Notes under the pieces: model-generated
What the model was told of the DNA's origin: nothing
Seen by the model: the letters and a program-made list of their open reading frames with translations, nothing else
The model's database searches: none
NCBI GenBank assembly: GCA_015258785.1
Contig: JABZHP010000002.1
Location: forward strand, 1-17,862
Length of the DNA stretch: 17,862 nt
Source: Atopobium sp.
GTDB lineage: Bacteria > Actinomycetota > Coriobacteriia > Coriobacteriales > Atopobiaceae
Reading direction: 5' to 3'
Program-made: the position numbers and the translations under genes
Shown here: positions 6,891 to 13,533 of the stretch, piece by piece
Position numbering within the stretch: position 1 is the stretch's first letter
How the letters are laid out: each line of letters starts with the position of its first letter

Positions 6891-7838
6891 GTGGCATCAA
6901 CAGATCTTTCTACTACAAACTCTTCCAAACTCACACTAGACACTTCTTCTGCGCTTGTATGGAAGTTTGCTCTTCTTATCTGTGCACTTATCTGGGGTGG
7001 GTCATTTGTTGTTATCAAAGATGCAATTAGTTACATCTCAGCAGCTTGGCTTATGGCCCTACGTTTTGTTTTTGCTGTAGGTATTGTTGCCATCATCTTT
7101 AGAAAAAAACTTAAAGAACACTTGGATGCCACACATATCAAATACGGCGTGCTTTTAGGCATCTTAAACGGTCTAGGATATCTGTTCCAAAATGGAGCTC
7201 TTGCTTATACCACTGCAGGTAAAGCTGCCTTTATTGCATCAATTTATTGCGCGATGATCCCGTTTGTAAACTGGCTTATCGCCAAGAAAAAGCCTCATGG
7301 AACCAGTATTTTTGCTGCCTTTTTATGCGTAGCCGGCATTGGTCTTATCTCGCTGGGTACTGATTTCTCGTTCTCGTTTGGCTTGGGCGAGCAGATGACA
7401 TTGCTCTCAGCCATTATTTTTGCCTTTGTTTTTGTGCTTACTGCCGAACTTGCTCACAAATACGACATCATCACGCTTACGGTGGTGCAGCTTGGTGTGA
7501 GCGCCCTTCCCTGCCTTGCTTACGCGCTTTGCTTTGAAACGGTTCCCAATTTTGCGGCACTGCCCACAAATGCCTGGGTTGCCCTCGCCTACATCACTCT
7601 TATTGCAACTGCGCTGACTGGTGTTTTGCAGAACCGCGCACAGAAGTCAGTTGCCCCTGTTCAGGCCTCACTAATTATTTCTCTGGACAGTATTTTTGCA
7701 GCAGTTTTTGGCGTTATCTTCCTTGCCGAAGTTATTACCCCTACGATTTTCCTGGGCTTCATTGTTATCTTTGTGGCAATCTTTATCAGTGAGCTTGGCG
7801 AGAAACCCGCAGAGCCCCAAGCTCCTTCAGAAAACTAA
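6891..7838 (+). CDS. EamA/DMT-family transporter (drug/metabolite exporter)
   Basis: This 315-residue integral membrane protein has about ten predicted helices arranged as two EamA repeats. The first begins with ALLICALIWGGSFVVIKDAI (about residues 26-45), the family's classic 'WG.nfv..K' opening; the second begins near LLSAIIFAFVFVLTAELAHKYD and ends with AVFGVIFLAEVITPTIFLGF. Members usually export amino acids, nucleobases or drugs; the substrate is not readable here. The first codon is GTG with only weak Shine-Dalgarno-like purines (GGGAATGGA) upstream. A nearby ATG at 6880 is out of frame, so GTG is the best available choice. It is the only plus-strand gene in the first 12 kb, is monocistronic, and ends at a bidirectional terminator shared with nrdG. 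Confidence 0.88.
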   Translation: MASTDLSTTNSSKLTLDTSSALVWKFALLICALIWGGSFVVIKDAISYISAAWLMALRFVFAVGIVAIIFRKKLKEHLDATHIKYGVLLGILNGLGYLFQNGALAYTTAGKAAFIASIYCAMIPFVNWLIAKKKPHGTSIFAAFLCVAGIGLISLGTDFSFSFGLGEQMTLLSAIIFAFVFVLTAELAHKYDIITLTVVQLGVSALPCLAYALCFETVPNFAALPTNAWVALAYITLIATALTGVLQNRAQKSVAPVQASLIISLDSIFAAVFGVIFLAEVITPTIFLGFIVIFVAIFISELGEKPAEPQAPSEN

Positions 7839-7863
7839 AGCTCTCTATACAACACGACCCTAA

Positions 7864-7895
7864 ACAAAAAGACCGCATACGCGGGCTTTTTTTGT
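7864..7895. terminator. Bidirectional Rho-independent terminator
   Basis: An inverted repeat of the form AAAAAG-a-CCGC, loop ATAC, GCGG-g-CTTTTT lies between the convergent exporter and nrdG genes. The A-run on one side and T-run on the other give a U-tract in both directions, about 30 nt after the eamA stop and 15 nt after the nrdG stop. Confidence 0.82.
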
Positions 7896-7907
7896 GCTTT
7901 GAAGCTC

Positions 7908-8450
7908 TTACATCTCACGAGAGCTCAACATAGGTCCATCGGACCAAAGTGTAATCTCTCCTGAAGCAAGCGTTTTAGGAACATCAATAAGACGCTGGTT
8001 GGAAGAGCCTCTAAAACGCAAGGTAATATCGTGGAGACTCTGAACCCATGGACCGTCCACCAGTACATCAATACAAGACAGAATGCGGTCAGTGTACTCT
8101 GTGTGCCACTTTCCCTCGGTCAGCTGATCCCAGGTGTGACCCGAATACATCCAAATGCTCTTTTGTGGGTAGGTAGCTCTGACCTTCTCGACAAACTCAA
8201 CAAGACCTTCTTGGTTTTCTGGCTCAAAAGGCTCTCCACCAAGGATGGAAAGACCGTTGATATAGACAGGTGCAAGAGAGTCAATAATCTCTTGTTCAAC
8301 TTCTGGAGTAAACTCTCCGCCGCTCTTGAAGTCCCACGCCTCGTAATTAAAGCAGCCTTCACAGTGCAGACGGCAGCCTGAAACAAACAGAGTTGTTCTT
8401 ACGCCAACACCATTTGCAATATCTGAAAACTTAATATTTGAATAGTTCAT
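7908..8450 (-). CDS. nrdG: Anaerobic ribonucleotide reductase activating protein (radical SAM)
   Basis: This 180-residue radical SAM activase generates the glycyl radical on NrdD using S-adenosylmethionine and an iron-sulfur cluster. The cluster-binding motif is C26-RLH-C30-EG-C33 (SGCRLHCEGCFN). The SAM-contacting GGEP motif is at 71-74 (ILGGEPFEPEN), and WMYSGHTWDQL is typical of NrdG. Length and order match the family. The frame extends to 8477, but the ATG at 8450 has AAAGG 6 nt ahead and yields the standard N-terminus (MNYSNIKFSDIANGVGVRTT). It lies downstream of nrdD, separated by a terminator hairpin and an inverted repeat, so its expression may be set by read-through or by its own promoter. 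Confidence 0.95.
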   Translation of the reverse strand: MNYSNIKFSDIANGVGVRTTLFVSGCRLHCEGCFNYEAWDFKSGGEFTPEVEQEIIDSLAPVYINGLSILGGEPFEPENQEGLVEFVEKVRATYPQKSIWMYSGHTWDQLTEGKWHTEYTDRILSCIDVLVDGPWVQSLHDITLRFRGSSNQRLIDVPKTLASGEITLWSDGPMLSSREM

Positions 8451-8465
8451 ACATAACCTTTGATG

Positions 8466-8494
8466 GGTAACTTCCACATATTGTGGATGTTACC
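8466..8494. promoter_or_regulatory. 29-bp near-perfect inverted repeat in front of nrdG
   Basis: GGTAAC (8466-8471) pairs with GTTACC (8489-8494), and TCCACA (8473-8478) with TGTGGA (8482-8487), with one T-T mismatch between arms and a 3-bp TAT centre. It ends 4-5 nt upstream of the nrdG ribosome binding site. It could be a protein operator or an RNA hairpin controlling nrdG translation; there is no T-run, so it is not a terminator. Confidence 0.6.
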
Positions 8495-8506
8495 TGATAG
8501 AGATAA

Positions 8507-8548
8507 TAAAAACGAGCAGAAGGGCTAAGGCGCTCTTCTGCTCGTTTG
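8507..8548 (-). terminator. Terminator between nrdD and nrdG
   Basis: AACGAGCAGAAG (8511-8522) pairs perfectly over 12 bp with CTTCTGCTCGTT (8535-8546), around a 12-nt loop. On the minus strand the stem is followed by TTTTT-ATT. It lies 20-50 nt after the nrdD stop and so would limit read-through into nrdG. Confidence 0.85.
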
Positions 8549-8563
8549 TCTAGTACATAAATC

Positions 8564-10786
8564 TTAGAGGTGAAGGACGCGGTCCTTGATCTCCTGGGTA
8601 CGGCCCTGGTTCCAGAACTGGGTACCAATGTAGCCGCAGGTACGACGAGCAACGTTCATCTTGGTCTGGTCACGGTTGCCGCAGTGTGGGCACTCCCAAA
8701 CCAGCTTGCCGTCCTCCTCGACAATATGAATCTCACCGTCATAACCGCACTCCTGGCAGAAGTCAGACTTGGTGTTGAGCTCTGCATACATGATGTGGTC
8801 ATAGATGAACTGCATGACGCTGAGAACAGCCTCGATGTTGTCCTGCATGTTAGGAACCTCAACGTAAGAGATTGCTCCACCTGGGGAAAGACGCTGGAAC
8901 TCAGACTCAAACTGGAGCTTCTGGAATGCGTCAATCTCTTCTGCAACGTGGACGTGGTAGCTGTTGGTGATGTAGCCCTTATCAGTGATGCCAGGGATAA
9001 CACCAAAGCGACGCTGAAGTGCCTTAGCAAACTTGTAGGTGGTGGACTCAAGAGGAGTTCCGTAGAGGGAGTAATCGATATCCTCTGCTTCCTTCCACTC
9101 GGTGCACTTATCGTTCATGTGCTGCATGACCTGGAGAGCAAATGGAGTTGCCTCTTTATCGGTGTGGCTGTGACCAGTCATAGCCTTAACGCACTCGTAC
9201 AGACCTGCATAACCAAGGGAGATAGTGGAATATCCGCCGTAAAGCAAAGGATCGATAACCTCACCCTTGTCCAGGCGAGCAAGTGCGCCGTACTGCCAAA
9301 GGATTGGAGCAGCATCGGACAGGGTACCCTTCAGGCGATCGTGACGAGCGCGAAGTGCACGGTGGCAAAGCTCAAGACGCTCATCAAAGATCTTCCAGAA
9401 TTTATCCATATCGCGACCAGCAGAAAGAGCAACGTCAGGAAGGTTGATAGTTACAACACCCTGGTTGAAGCGGCCGTAATACTTAGGCTTGTTTGGCTCA
9501 TAGTTCTTTGCGCGAGCAACGTTGTTGAAGCCATTACCAGAACGGTCTGGAGTCAGGAAGGAACGGCAGCCCATGCAAGTGAAGGTATCGCCCTCGCCTT
9601 CCTTCTCGCCCTTAGAAAGCTTGTACTCCTTCATCTTCTTCTCAGAGATGTAGTCAGGGACAAGGCGGCGAGCGGTGCACTTTGCAGCCATCTGAGTGAG
9701 GTAGTAGTACTTGGAATCCTCGTAAACGTTGTCCTCTTCGAGAACGTAGATGAGCTTAGGGAATGCAGGAGTAATCCAGACACCCTCCTCGTTCTTTACG
9801 CCCTGGTAACGCTGACGGAGCATCTCCTCAATGATGAGTGCAAGGTCCTGCTTCTCCTGCTCATTCTTTGCCTCGTTGAGGTACATGAAGACAGTAATGA
9901 AAGGAGCCTGGCCGTTGGTGGTCATCAAAGTGACAACCTGGTACTGAATGGTCTGAACACCACGAGAAACCTCATCACGAAGGCGCTTCTCAACCATCTC
10001 GTTGAGCTGCTCAGCAGAGAGCTCAACACCGACGGAGTTCATCTCCTCCATAACGGTCTTGCGGATCTTCTTACGAGAAACATCAACAAAAGGAGCAAGG
10101 TGAGCCAGGGAGATGGACTGACCACCGTACTGGCAGGATGCTACCTGAGCAATGATCTGCGTTGCAATGTTGCATGCAGTGGAGAAGCTGTGTGGACGCT
10201 CAATCAGAGTACCGGAGATAACAGTGCCGTTCTGCAGCATGTCATCAAGGTTGATGAGGTCACAGTTGTGCATGTGCTGTGCAAAGTAATCGGAATCGTG
10301 GAAGTGGATGAGACCCTCGTTGTGAGCAGCAACAATATCCTCTGGAAGAAGCTCACGCTGAACGAGGTCCTTAGAAACCTCACCAGCCATGTAGTCACGC
10401 TGAACAGAAACAACAGTAGGGTTCTTGTTGGAGTTCTCCTGCTTGACTTCCTCGTTGTTGCACTCAATCAGAGACAGAATCTTGTCATCGGTGGTGTTCT
10501 TGTGACGCTTCTGGTTTTGGATGTAGCGGTAAATGATGTACTTACGAGCAACCTCAAAGCGGTCAAGAGCCATGAGCTGATCCTCGACAAGGTCCTGGAC
10601 CTCCTCGACGGTGACGGTGTGTCCAGCCTTCTCGCACTCATCGGTAACGTTGAGAGAAGCAAACTGAATCTCACGCTCAGTCAGGCGCTGATCCTCAGGG
10701 ACCTCTGCGTTAGCCTTAGCGATTGCGTTAACAATCTTCTCAACCTCGAAGGTGACCTCTGAGCCATTGCGCTTGATAATCTTCAT
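8564..10786 (-). CDS. nrdD: Anaerobic (class III) ribonucleoside-triphosphate reductase
   Basis: This 740-residue glycyl-radical enzyme reduces ribonucleoside triphosphates to deoxy forms without oxygen. The N-terminal ATP-cone allosteric domain spans about residues 1-95 (MKIIKRNGSEVTFEVEKIV). The catalytic barrel includes SCQYGGQSISLAHLAPFVDV and FTCMGCRSFLTPDRSGNGF. The C-terminus has a zinc site of four cysteines (677, 680, 699, 702; CQECG and CPHCG) and the glycyl-radical motif RTCGYIG with Gly718. All required elements are present and the length is normal. The frame is open to 10852, but the ATG at 10786 has AAGGAG 7 nt upstream and begins exactly at the ATP-cone. Two NrdR boxes lie upstream. 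Codon choice is highly biased, consistent with strong expression, and leaves a long open antisense frame that I regard as an artefact. Confidence 0.97.
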   Translation of the reverse strand: MKIIKRNGSEVTFEVEKIVNAIAKANAEVPEDQRLTEREIQFASLNVTDECEKAGHTVTVEEVQDLVEDQLMALDRFEVARKYIIYRYIQNQKRHKNTTDDKILSLIECNNEEVKQENSNKNPTVVSVQRDYMAGEVSKDLVQRELLPEDIVAAHNEGLIHFHDSDYFAQHMHNCDLINLDDMLQNGTVISGTLIERPHSFSTACNIATQIIAQVASCQYGGQSISLAHLAPFVDVSRKKIRKTVMEEMNSVGVELSAEQLNEMVEKRLRDEVSRGVQTIQYQVVTLMTTNGQAPFITVFMYLNEAKNEQEKQDLALIIEEMLRQRYQGVKNEEGVWITPAFPKLIYVLEEDNVYEDSKYYYLTQMAAKCTARRLVPDYISEKKMKEYKLSKGEKEGEGDTFTCMGCRSFLTPDRSGNGFNNVARAKNYEPNKPKYYGRFNQGVVTINLPDVALSAGRDMDKFWKIFDERLELCHRALRARHDRLKGTLSDAAPILWQYGALARLDKGEVIDPLLYGGYSTISLGYAGLYECVKAMTGHSHTDKEATPFALQVMQHMNDKCTEWKEAEDIDYSLYGTPLESTTYKFAKALQRRFGVIPGITDKGYITNSYHVHVAEEIDAFQKLQFESEFQRLSPGGAISYVEVPNMQDNIEAVLSVMQFIYDHIMYAELNTKSDFCQECGYDGEIHIVEEDGKLVWECPHCGNRDQTKMNVARRTCGYIGTQFWNQGRTQEIKDRVLHL

Positions 10787-10812
10787 GTGCAAACTCCTTG
10801 AACAAACGTTGG

Positions 10813-10897
10813 TGAAAGCAACGCTTTCATGCGTGTTTAATTGGATTATCACTGCGGTTCCTAAGCTTTTGCCTAAGCGAAGTAGTTGGGAACCCGC
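10813..10897 (-). promoter_or_regulatory. Potentially structured nrdD leader
   Basis: Two inverted repeats lie between the NrdR boxes and the nrdD start. The distal one joins GGAACCCGC (10889-10897) with GCGGTTCC (10854-10861), with one bulged base. The proximal one is TGAAAGC, 3 nt, GCTTTCA (10813-10829), perfect over 7 bp, about 27 nt upstream of the start codon. The proximal palindrome also resembles a catabolite-control (cre) half-site pair with 3 extra bases at the centre. Whether these act as DNA operators or as RNA folds cannot be decided from sequence alone. Confidence 0.45.
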
Positions 10898-10919
10898 TTG
10901 TGTGATGGAAACTACTATG

Positions 10920-10967
10920 CCACAACTTATAGTGTTTGGGTTCGAGAACTATAACAATATATTGTGA
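10920..10967. promoter_or_regulatory. Tandem NrdR boxes upstream of nrdD
   Basis: Box 1, CCACAACTTATAGTGT (10920-10935), and box 2, TAACAATATATTGTGA (10952-10967), each match the 16-bp NrdR consensus ACACWATATATWGTGT at 13 positions by my count. Box 2 contains the perfect palindrome ACAATATATTGT. Their centres are exactly 32 bp apart, about three helical turns, the usual spacing for paired NrdR boxes. NrdR is the ATP-cone repressor of ribonucleotide reductase genes, so regulation of nrdD by deoxynucleotide level is expected. A further dyad, GTTC-GA-GAAC (10939-10948), sits between the boxes. Confidence 0.8.
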
Positions 10968-11176
10968 AATTTCCACACGAATACAAAATTATGTATTGAC
11001 ACGTTGCGGCAACCAATATCTCTGCAGGTAGAAAATTAGCTAGAAACTTCGCTAATTACAAAATTTATTAATGGTCAAAAAATAATTCGATTTTTTGTAA
11101 GTAGGCATTCGTCGCCTTTCACAAATGCGTCACAATTCACCCCTCAGCACTCACTTTTGTTGAGCGTTTGGGGACT
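10968..11176. other. AT-rich non-coding DNA with several short inverted repeats
   Basis: No credible gene is seen in this stretch, which completes the roughly 420-bp gap between nrdD and the next gene. It contains several short inverted repeats: AATACA/TGTATT (10980-10997), GTTGC-G-GCAAC (11003-11013), AATTAGC/GCTAATT (11034-11057), CAAAAAAT/ATTTTTTG (11076-11097) and a weaker CCCC/GGGG fold near 11139-11173. A consensus -35 hexamer TTGACA occurs on the plus strand at 10996-11001, but the best -10 (TATCTC at a 15-bp spacing) is poor. A small plus-strand RNA is possible but unproven. Confidence 0.4.
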
Positions 11177-11204
11177 AAAAAAGCCGACACAAAATGTCGG
11201 CTTT
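11177..11204 (-). terminator. Rho-independent terminator of the glycosyltransferase gene
   Basis: AAAGCCGACA (11180-11189) pairs perfectly with TGTCGGCTTT (11195-11204) around a 5-nt loop. On the minus strand the stem runs into TTTTTT (11182-11177). It begins 6 nt after the stop codon at 11210. Confidence 0.88.
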
Positions 11205-11209
11205 GATGG

Positions 11210-12199
11210 CTAGTCTAATGGAGGCTGTGGACGCCAGGTTGCGTCTTTATAGATAAGGCGTGCATCCTTCCAGCCCTTTATAAGGCGAGAAAGACCAGAC
11301 GAGAAGTGCGCTCTGTCTACCAAAATGAGTCGAATAATCTCTTTTGCAAAGGTCAGAGCGGTGCCAACACCAAAGAGCACAGGGTTGTAATCACCGTGAA
11401 CCTGGAAGTAACGGGCAATATAGCCGCGGTTACGTGTGATGTAATAGCGCGTCATATCAGAGGTTGAATTAAGCTGACGCACAGAACCAATACTCTGACC
11501 AGGAACTTCTCGACATCTTGAAAGAACAAAATCTGGAATCAAAATAGGCTGCGTTACCTTGCTGGCCAAATAGCCATATAAGGCGTCATCCCAGTAGATA
11601 AAGAAGCGTGCATCAGGTAGGCCAATCTTCTGCACTACAGAGCGCTTAAAGCAGGCGCCCTCAAAGCACATAACATTGCACTCGCGATAAGGCACACCAT
11701 CAAAGCCAGACTTTGCTAGCGGATTGTAGATGCCCAGGGCGGTGCTAAAGCGATACTGCCAGAAGAAAGGACCACCATCAAAGTCGTAGCGCTGGCCTTG
11801 GATAACCTCAGCCTTATCTGACCATGCGTCAAGCTTATCAAGACCATCAGGCAGCACAGCTACGTCATCGTCCATAACCCAGAACCACTCGGCGCCCAGC
11901 TCGTAGCCTACGCGCACACCCTCAGAGAAGCCGCCAGAGCCTCCAGTATTTTGCTCCATAGGTACGTAACACACGCGATTAGTGCCACCGTGAGCGTCGG
12001 GATCATCAGTGGTTTCTCCCCACGTGGTTTTGACCTTCTCCGAAAACTCCGACACAAGCGAGGCTGTCTCAGAGGAGTTTTCGTTGTCCACAACAATGAT
12101 GCGCCATGGTGCCTGCGTAAGCTGCGTAATGGAATTGAGCAGGTTAGAGAGCAGTTCCTGGCGTTTAAAGGTGACTATGACAAGGGCGGTGCGCTTCAT
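11210..12199 (-). CDS. Glycosyltransferase family 2, GlfT/rhamnosyltransferase-like
   Basis: This 329-residue GT-A fold enzyme probably adds a sugar to a surface polysaccharide on the cytoplasmic face. The N-terminus TALVIVTFKRQELLSNLLNSI and IIVVDNENSS (34-43) form the nucleotide-sugar site. QNTGGSGGFSEGV (83-95) and the metal-binding DDD at 110-112 (FWVMDDDVAVLPDG) are strong marks of the galactofuranosyl/rhamnosyltransferase branch (GlfT2-like), as is the later acidic motif YWDDALYGY (202-210). A C-terminal half rich in basic residues (TRYYITRNRGYIARYF) follows, without obvious membrane helices. The ATG has GAGG close upstream. It is divergent from the next glycosyltransferase gene and has its own terminator. 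Donor and acceptor sugars cannot be named. Confidence 0.88.
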   Translation of the reverse strand: MKRTALVIVTFKRQELLSNLLNSITQLTQAPWRIIVVDNENSSETASLVSEFSEKVKTTWGETTDDPDAHGGTNRVCYVPMEQNTGGSGGFSEGVRVGYELGAEWFWVMDDDVAVLPDGLDKLDAWSDKAEVIQGQRYDFDGGPFFWQYRFSTALGIYNPLAKSGFDGVPYRECNVMCFEGACFKRSVVQKIGLPDARFFIYWDDALYGYLASKVTQPILIPDFVLSRCREVPGQSIGSVRQLNSTSDMTRYYITRNRGYIARYFQVHGDYNPVLFGVGTALTFAKEIIRLILVDRAHFSSGLSRLIKGWKDARLIYKDATWRPQPPLD

Positions 12200-12272
12200 A
12201 TTTCCTCAAAATGTGACTTCGTGAGTGAGTTGATGCCTATATAGTATAAAGCAGCAATCAAAAGGAGTTTAG
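12200..12272. promoter_or_regulatory. Divergent promoter region between two glycosyltransferase genes
   Basis: These 73 bp must hold promoters for both flanking genes. The centre, TATATAGTATAAAG (near 12238-12251), offers -10-like hexamers on both strands: TATAGT or TATAAA on plus, TATACT on minus. No clear -35 pairs with them. AAAAGGAG precedes the plus-strand ATG and GAGG the minus-strand ATG. Confidence 0.4.
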
Positions 12273-13439
12273 ATGAGTCACGCTCAAAACCACCAACCTT
12301 TGGTTTCTCTTGTTGTGCCCATATACAACGTTGCAGACTATCTGGAGCAATGCCTGGCAGGTATTCAATCACAGAGCTACACAAACCTGGAGATTATCTG
12401 CCTCAACGATGGCTCAACTGACTCGTCTTTGGCTCTTTTGGAAGCATACGCTGCCCGTGATGGTCGCATAATCATCATCGACAAAGAAAATGAGGGTTAC
12501 GGAGCAACGTGTAATCGTGGCATTGCCGCAGCTCATGGCTCATGGGTGGGTATTGTTGAGCCTGACGATTACCTTGAGCCAACCATGGTTCAAGAGCTTG
12601 TTGATCTTATCCAAGCAAACGGTGGAGAAAGCCAGGTAGATATTGCCCGCTCTGCCTATTGGCGCGTATTTGGCAATCAGAAAAATGGCCGTGCGGGAGC
12701 AAAGTCGCAGTTTAAAGCTGCTGCTGGCGCTGCCGAGTACAGAGTTCCCTGCGCATATAAGGGCCGCGTCAAGCCCAAGCAGCAGCCTTGTTCTATTGAT
12801 CAAATGGCACAGCTTCTGCTGCACCATCCTGCCATTTGGACGGCGCTCTATCGCAAGGAATTCTTGACCCAAAACCACATCAACTTCAAAGAAGTCCCAG
12901 GTGCAGGCTGGGTGGACAATCCCTTCCTCATTGCCTCGCATTGCTGCGGAGCTCGCATAGTGTACGCAGACTCTGCGCTCTACAACTATCGCGAGAATGG
13001 CTATGCAGAAGCCGTTACCTTTGCGCAGCGTCAGCCTAAAATCCCACTTGAGCGCTGGAACGACATGATGGATGTTGTGGACGAGCGCAACATTACCTCA
13101 GACGTGGTACTCAACGCGCTCACGCTACGCGGCATCAACTACGCGCTGCTTACAAAAGACGCGCTTACCTGGCGAGAAGAACATGATGCTGCAGGTGAGA
13201 CTGACTCAGAAGTGCACGATCTTCTCGCCAAGAGCTTTGAGCGCATGGACGCAAAGCGCGTGTTTGAAAACCCAGCAATCTCAGGCTCTGGAAAAGCTTT
13301 CTTTGCGCAGGTGAGAGGTATTGCTCTGCCAAAAGATAATAAGTTTGCACGCTATGCATATCTAGCCAAAGAGGGATTTTTCCGTGTCAAAAATGACGGC
13401 ATAACGCAGACGTTTAAATCGCTCATGGACAGGCGTTAA
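12273..13439 (+). CDS. Glycosyltransferase family 2
   Basis: This 388-residue GT2 enzyme opens with VSLVVPIYNVADYLEQCLAG (11-30), followed by the UDP-sugar motif CLNDGSTDSS (43-52), the ENEGYGATCNRGIAAAHGSW loop (72-91) and the metal-binding EPDDYLEP (96-103). All elements of an active GT-A domain are therefore present. The second half (from about residue 180) is helical and carries a 'WVDNPFL' acidic motif near 210, the likely catalytic-base region, then a tail with no membrane helix. Relatives build capsular or cell-wall polysaccharides and teichoic-acid-like chains. AAAAGGAG 5 nt before the ATG gives a clear start. It points away from the GlfT-like gene and converges on the degenerate GT2-like gene; I see no clear terminator in the 94-bp gap after it. 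Confidence 0.9.
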   Translation: MSHAQNHQPLVSLVVPIYNVADYLEQCLAGIQSQSYTNLEIICLNDGSTDSSLALLEAYAARDGRIIIIDKENEGYGATCNRGIAAAHGSWVGIVEPDDYLEPTMVQELVDLIQANGGESQVDIARSAYWRVFGNQKNGRAGAKSQFKAAAGAAEYRVPCAYKGRVKPKQQPCSIDQMAQLLLHHPAIWTALYRKEFLTQNHINFKEVPGAGWVDNPFLIASHCCGARIVYADSALYNYRENGYAEAVTFAQRQPKIPLERWNDMMDVVDERNITSDVVLNALTLRGINYALLTKDALTWREEHDAAGETDSEVHDLLAKSFERMDAKRVFENPAISGSGKAFFAQVRGIALPKDNKFARYAYLAKEGFFRVKNDGITQTFKSLMDRR

Positions 13440-13533
13440 GATTTGGTTCTAAAGACTGGCTCTAAACACAAATCGCCAGGCTACTCTAGAATCACACGCT
13501 CAAATTTTGATGCTACTTATGTATCGCTGCAGC

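Noticed and set aside
8570..10762. A 730-codon open frame on the plus strand, antisense to nrdD
   Set aside because: It mirrors nrdD codon by codon, its Leu/Val/Asn-rich product matches no family, and it lacks a ribosome binding site. Strong codon bias in nrdD explains the absence of stops.
10787..10852. Upstream extension of nrdD by 22 residues
   Set aside because: The ATP-cone begins at the ATG at 10786, which has AAGGAG upstream; the extension covers the leader palindrome.
10996..11001. TTGACA as the -35 of a definite plus-strand promoter
   Set aside because: No acceptable -10 lies 16-18 bp downstream, so it is kept only as a hint of a small RNA.
12540..12941. Minus-strand frame of 133 codons opposite the GT2 gene
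   Set aside because: Lies fully inside an intact GT2 gene on the other strand and has no family features.
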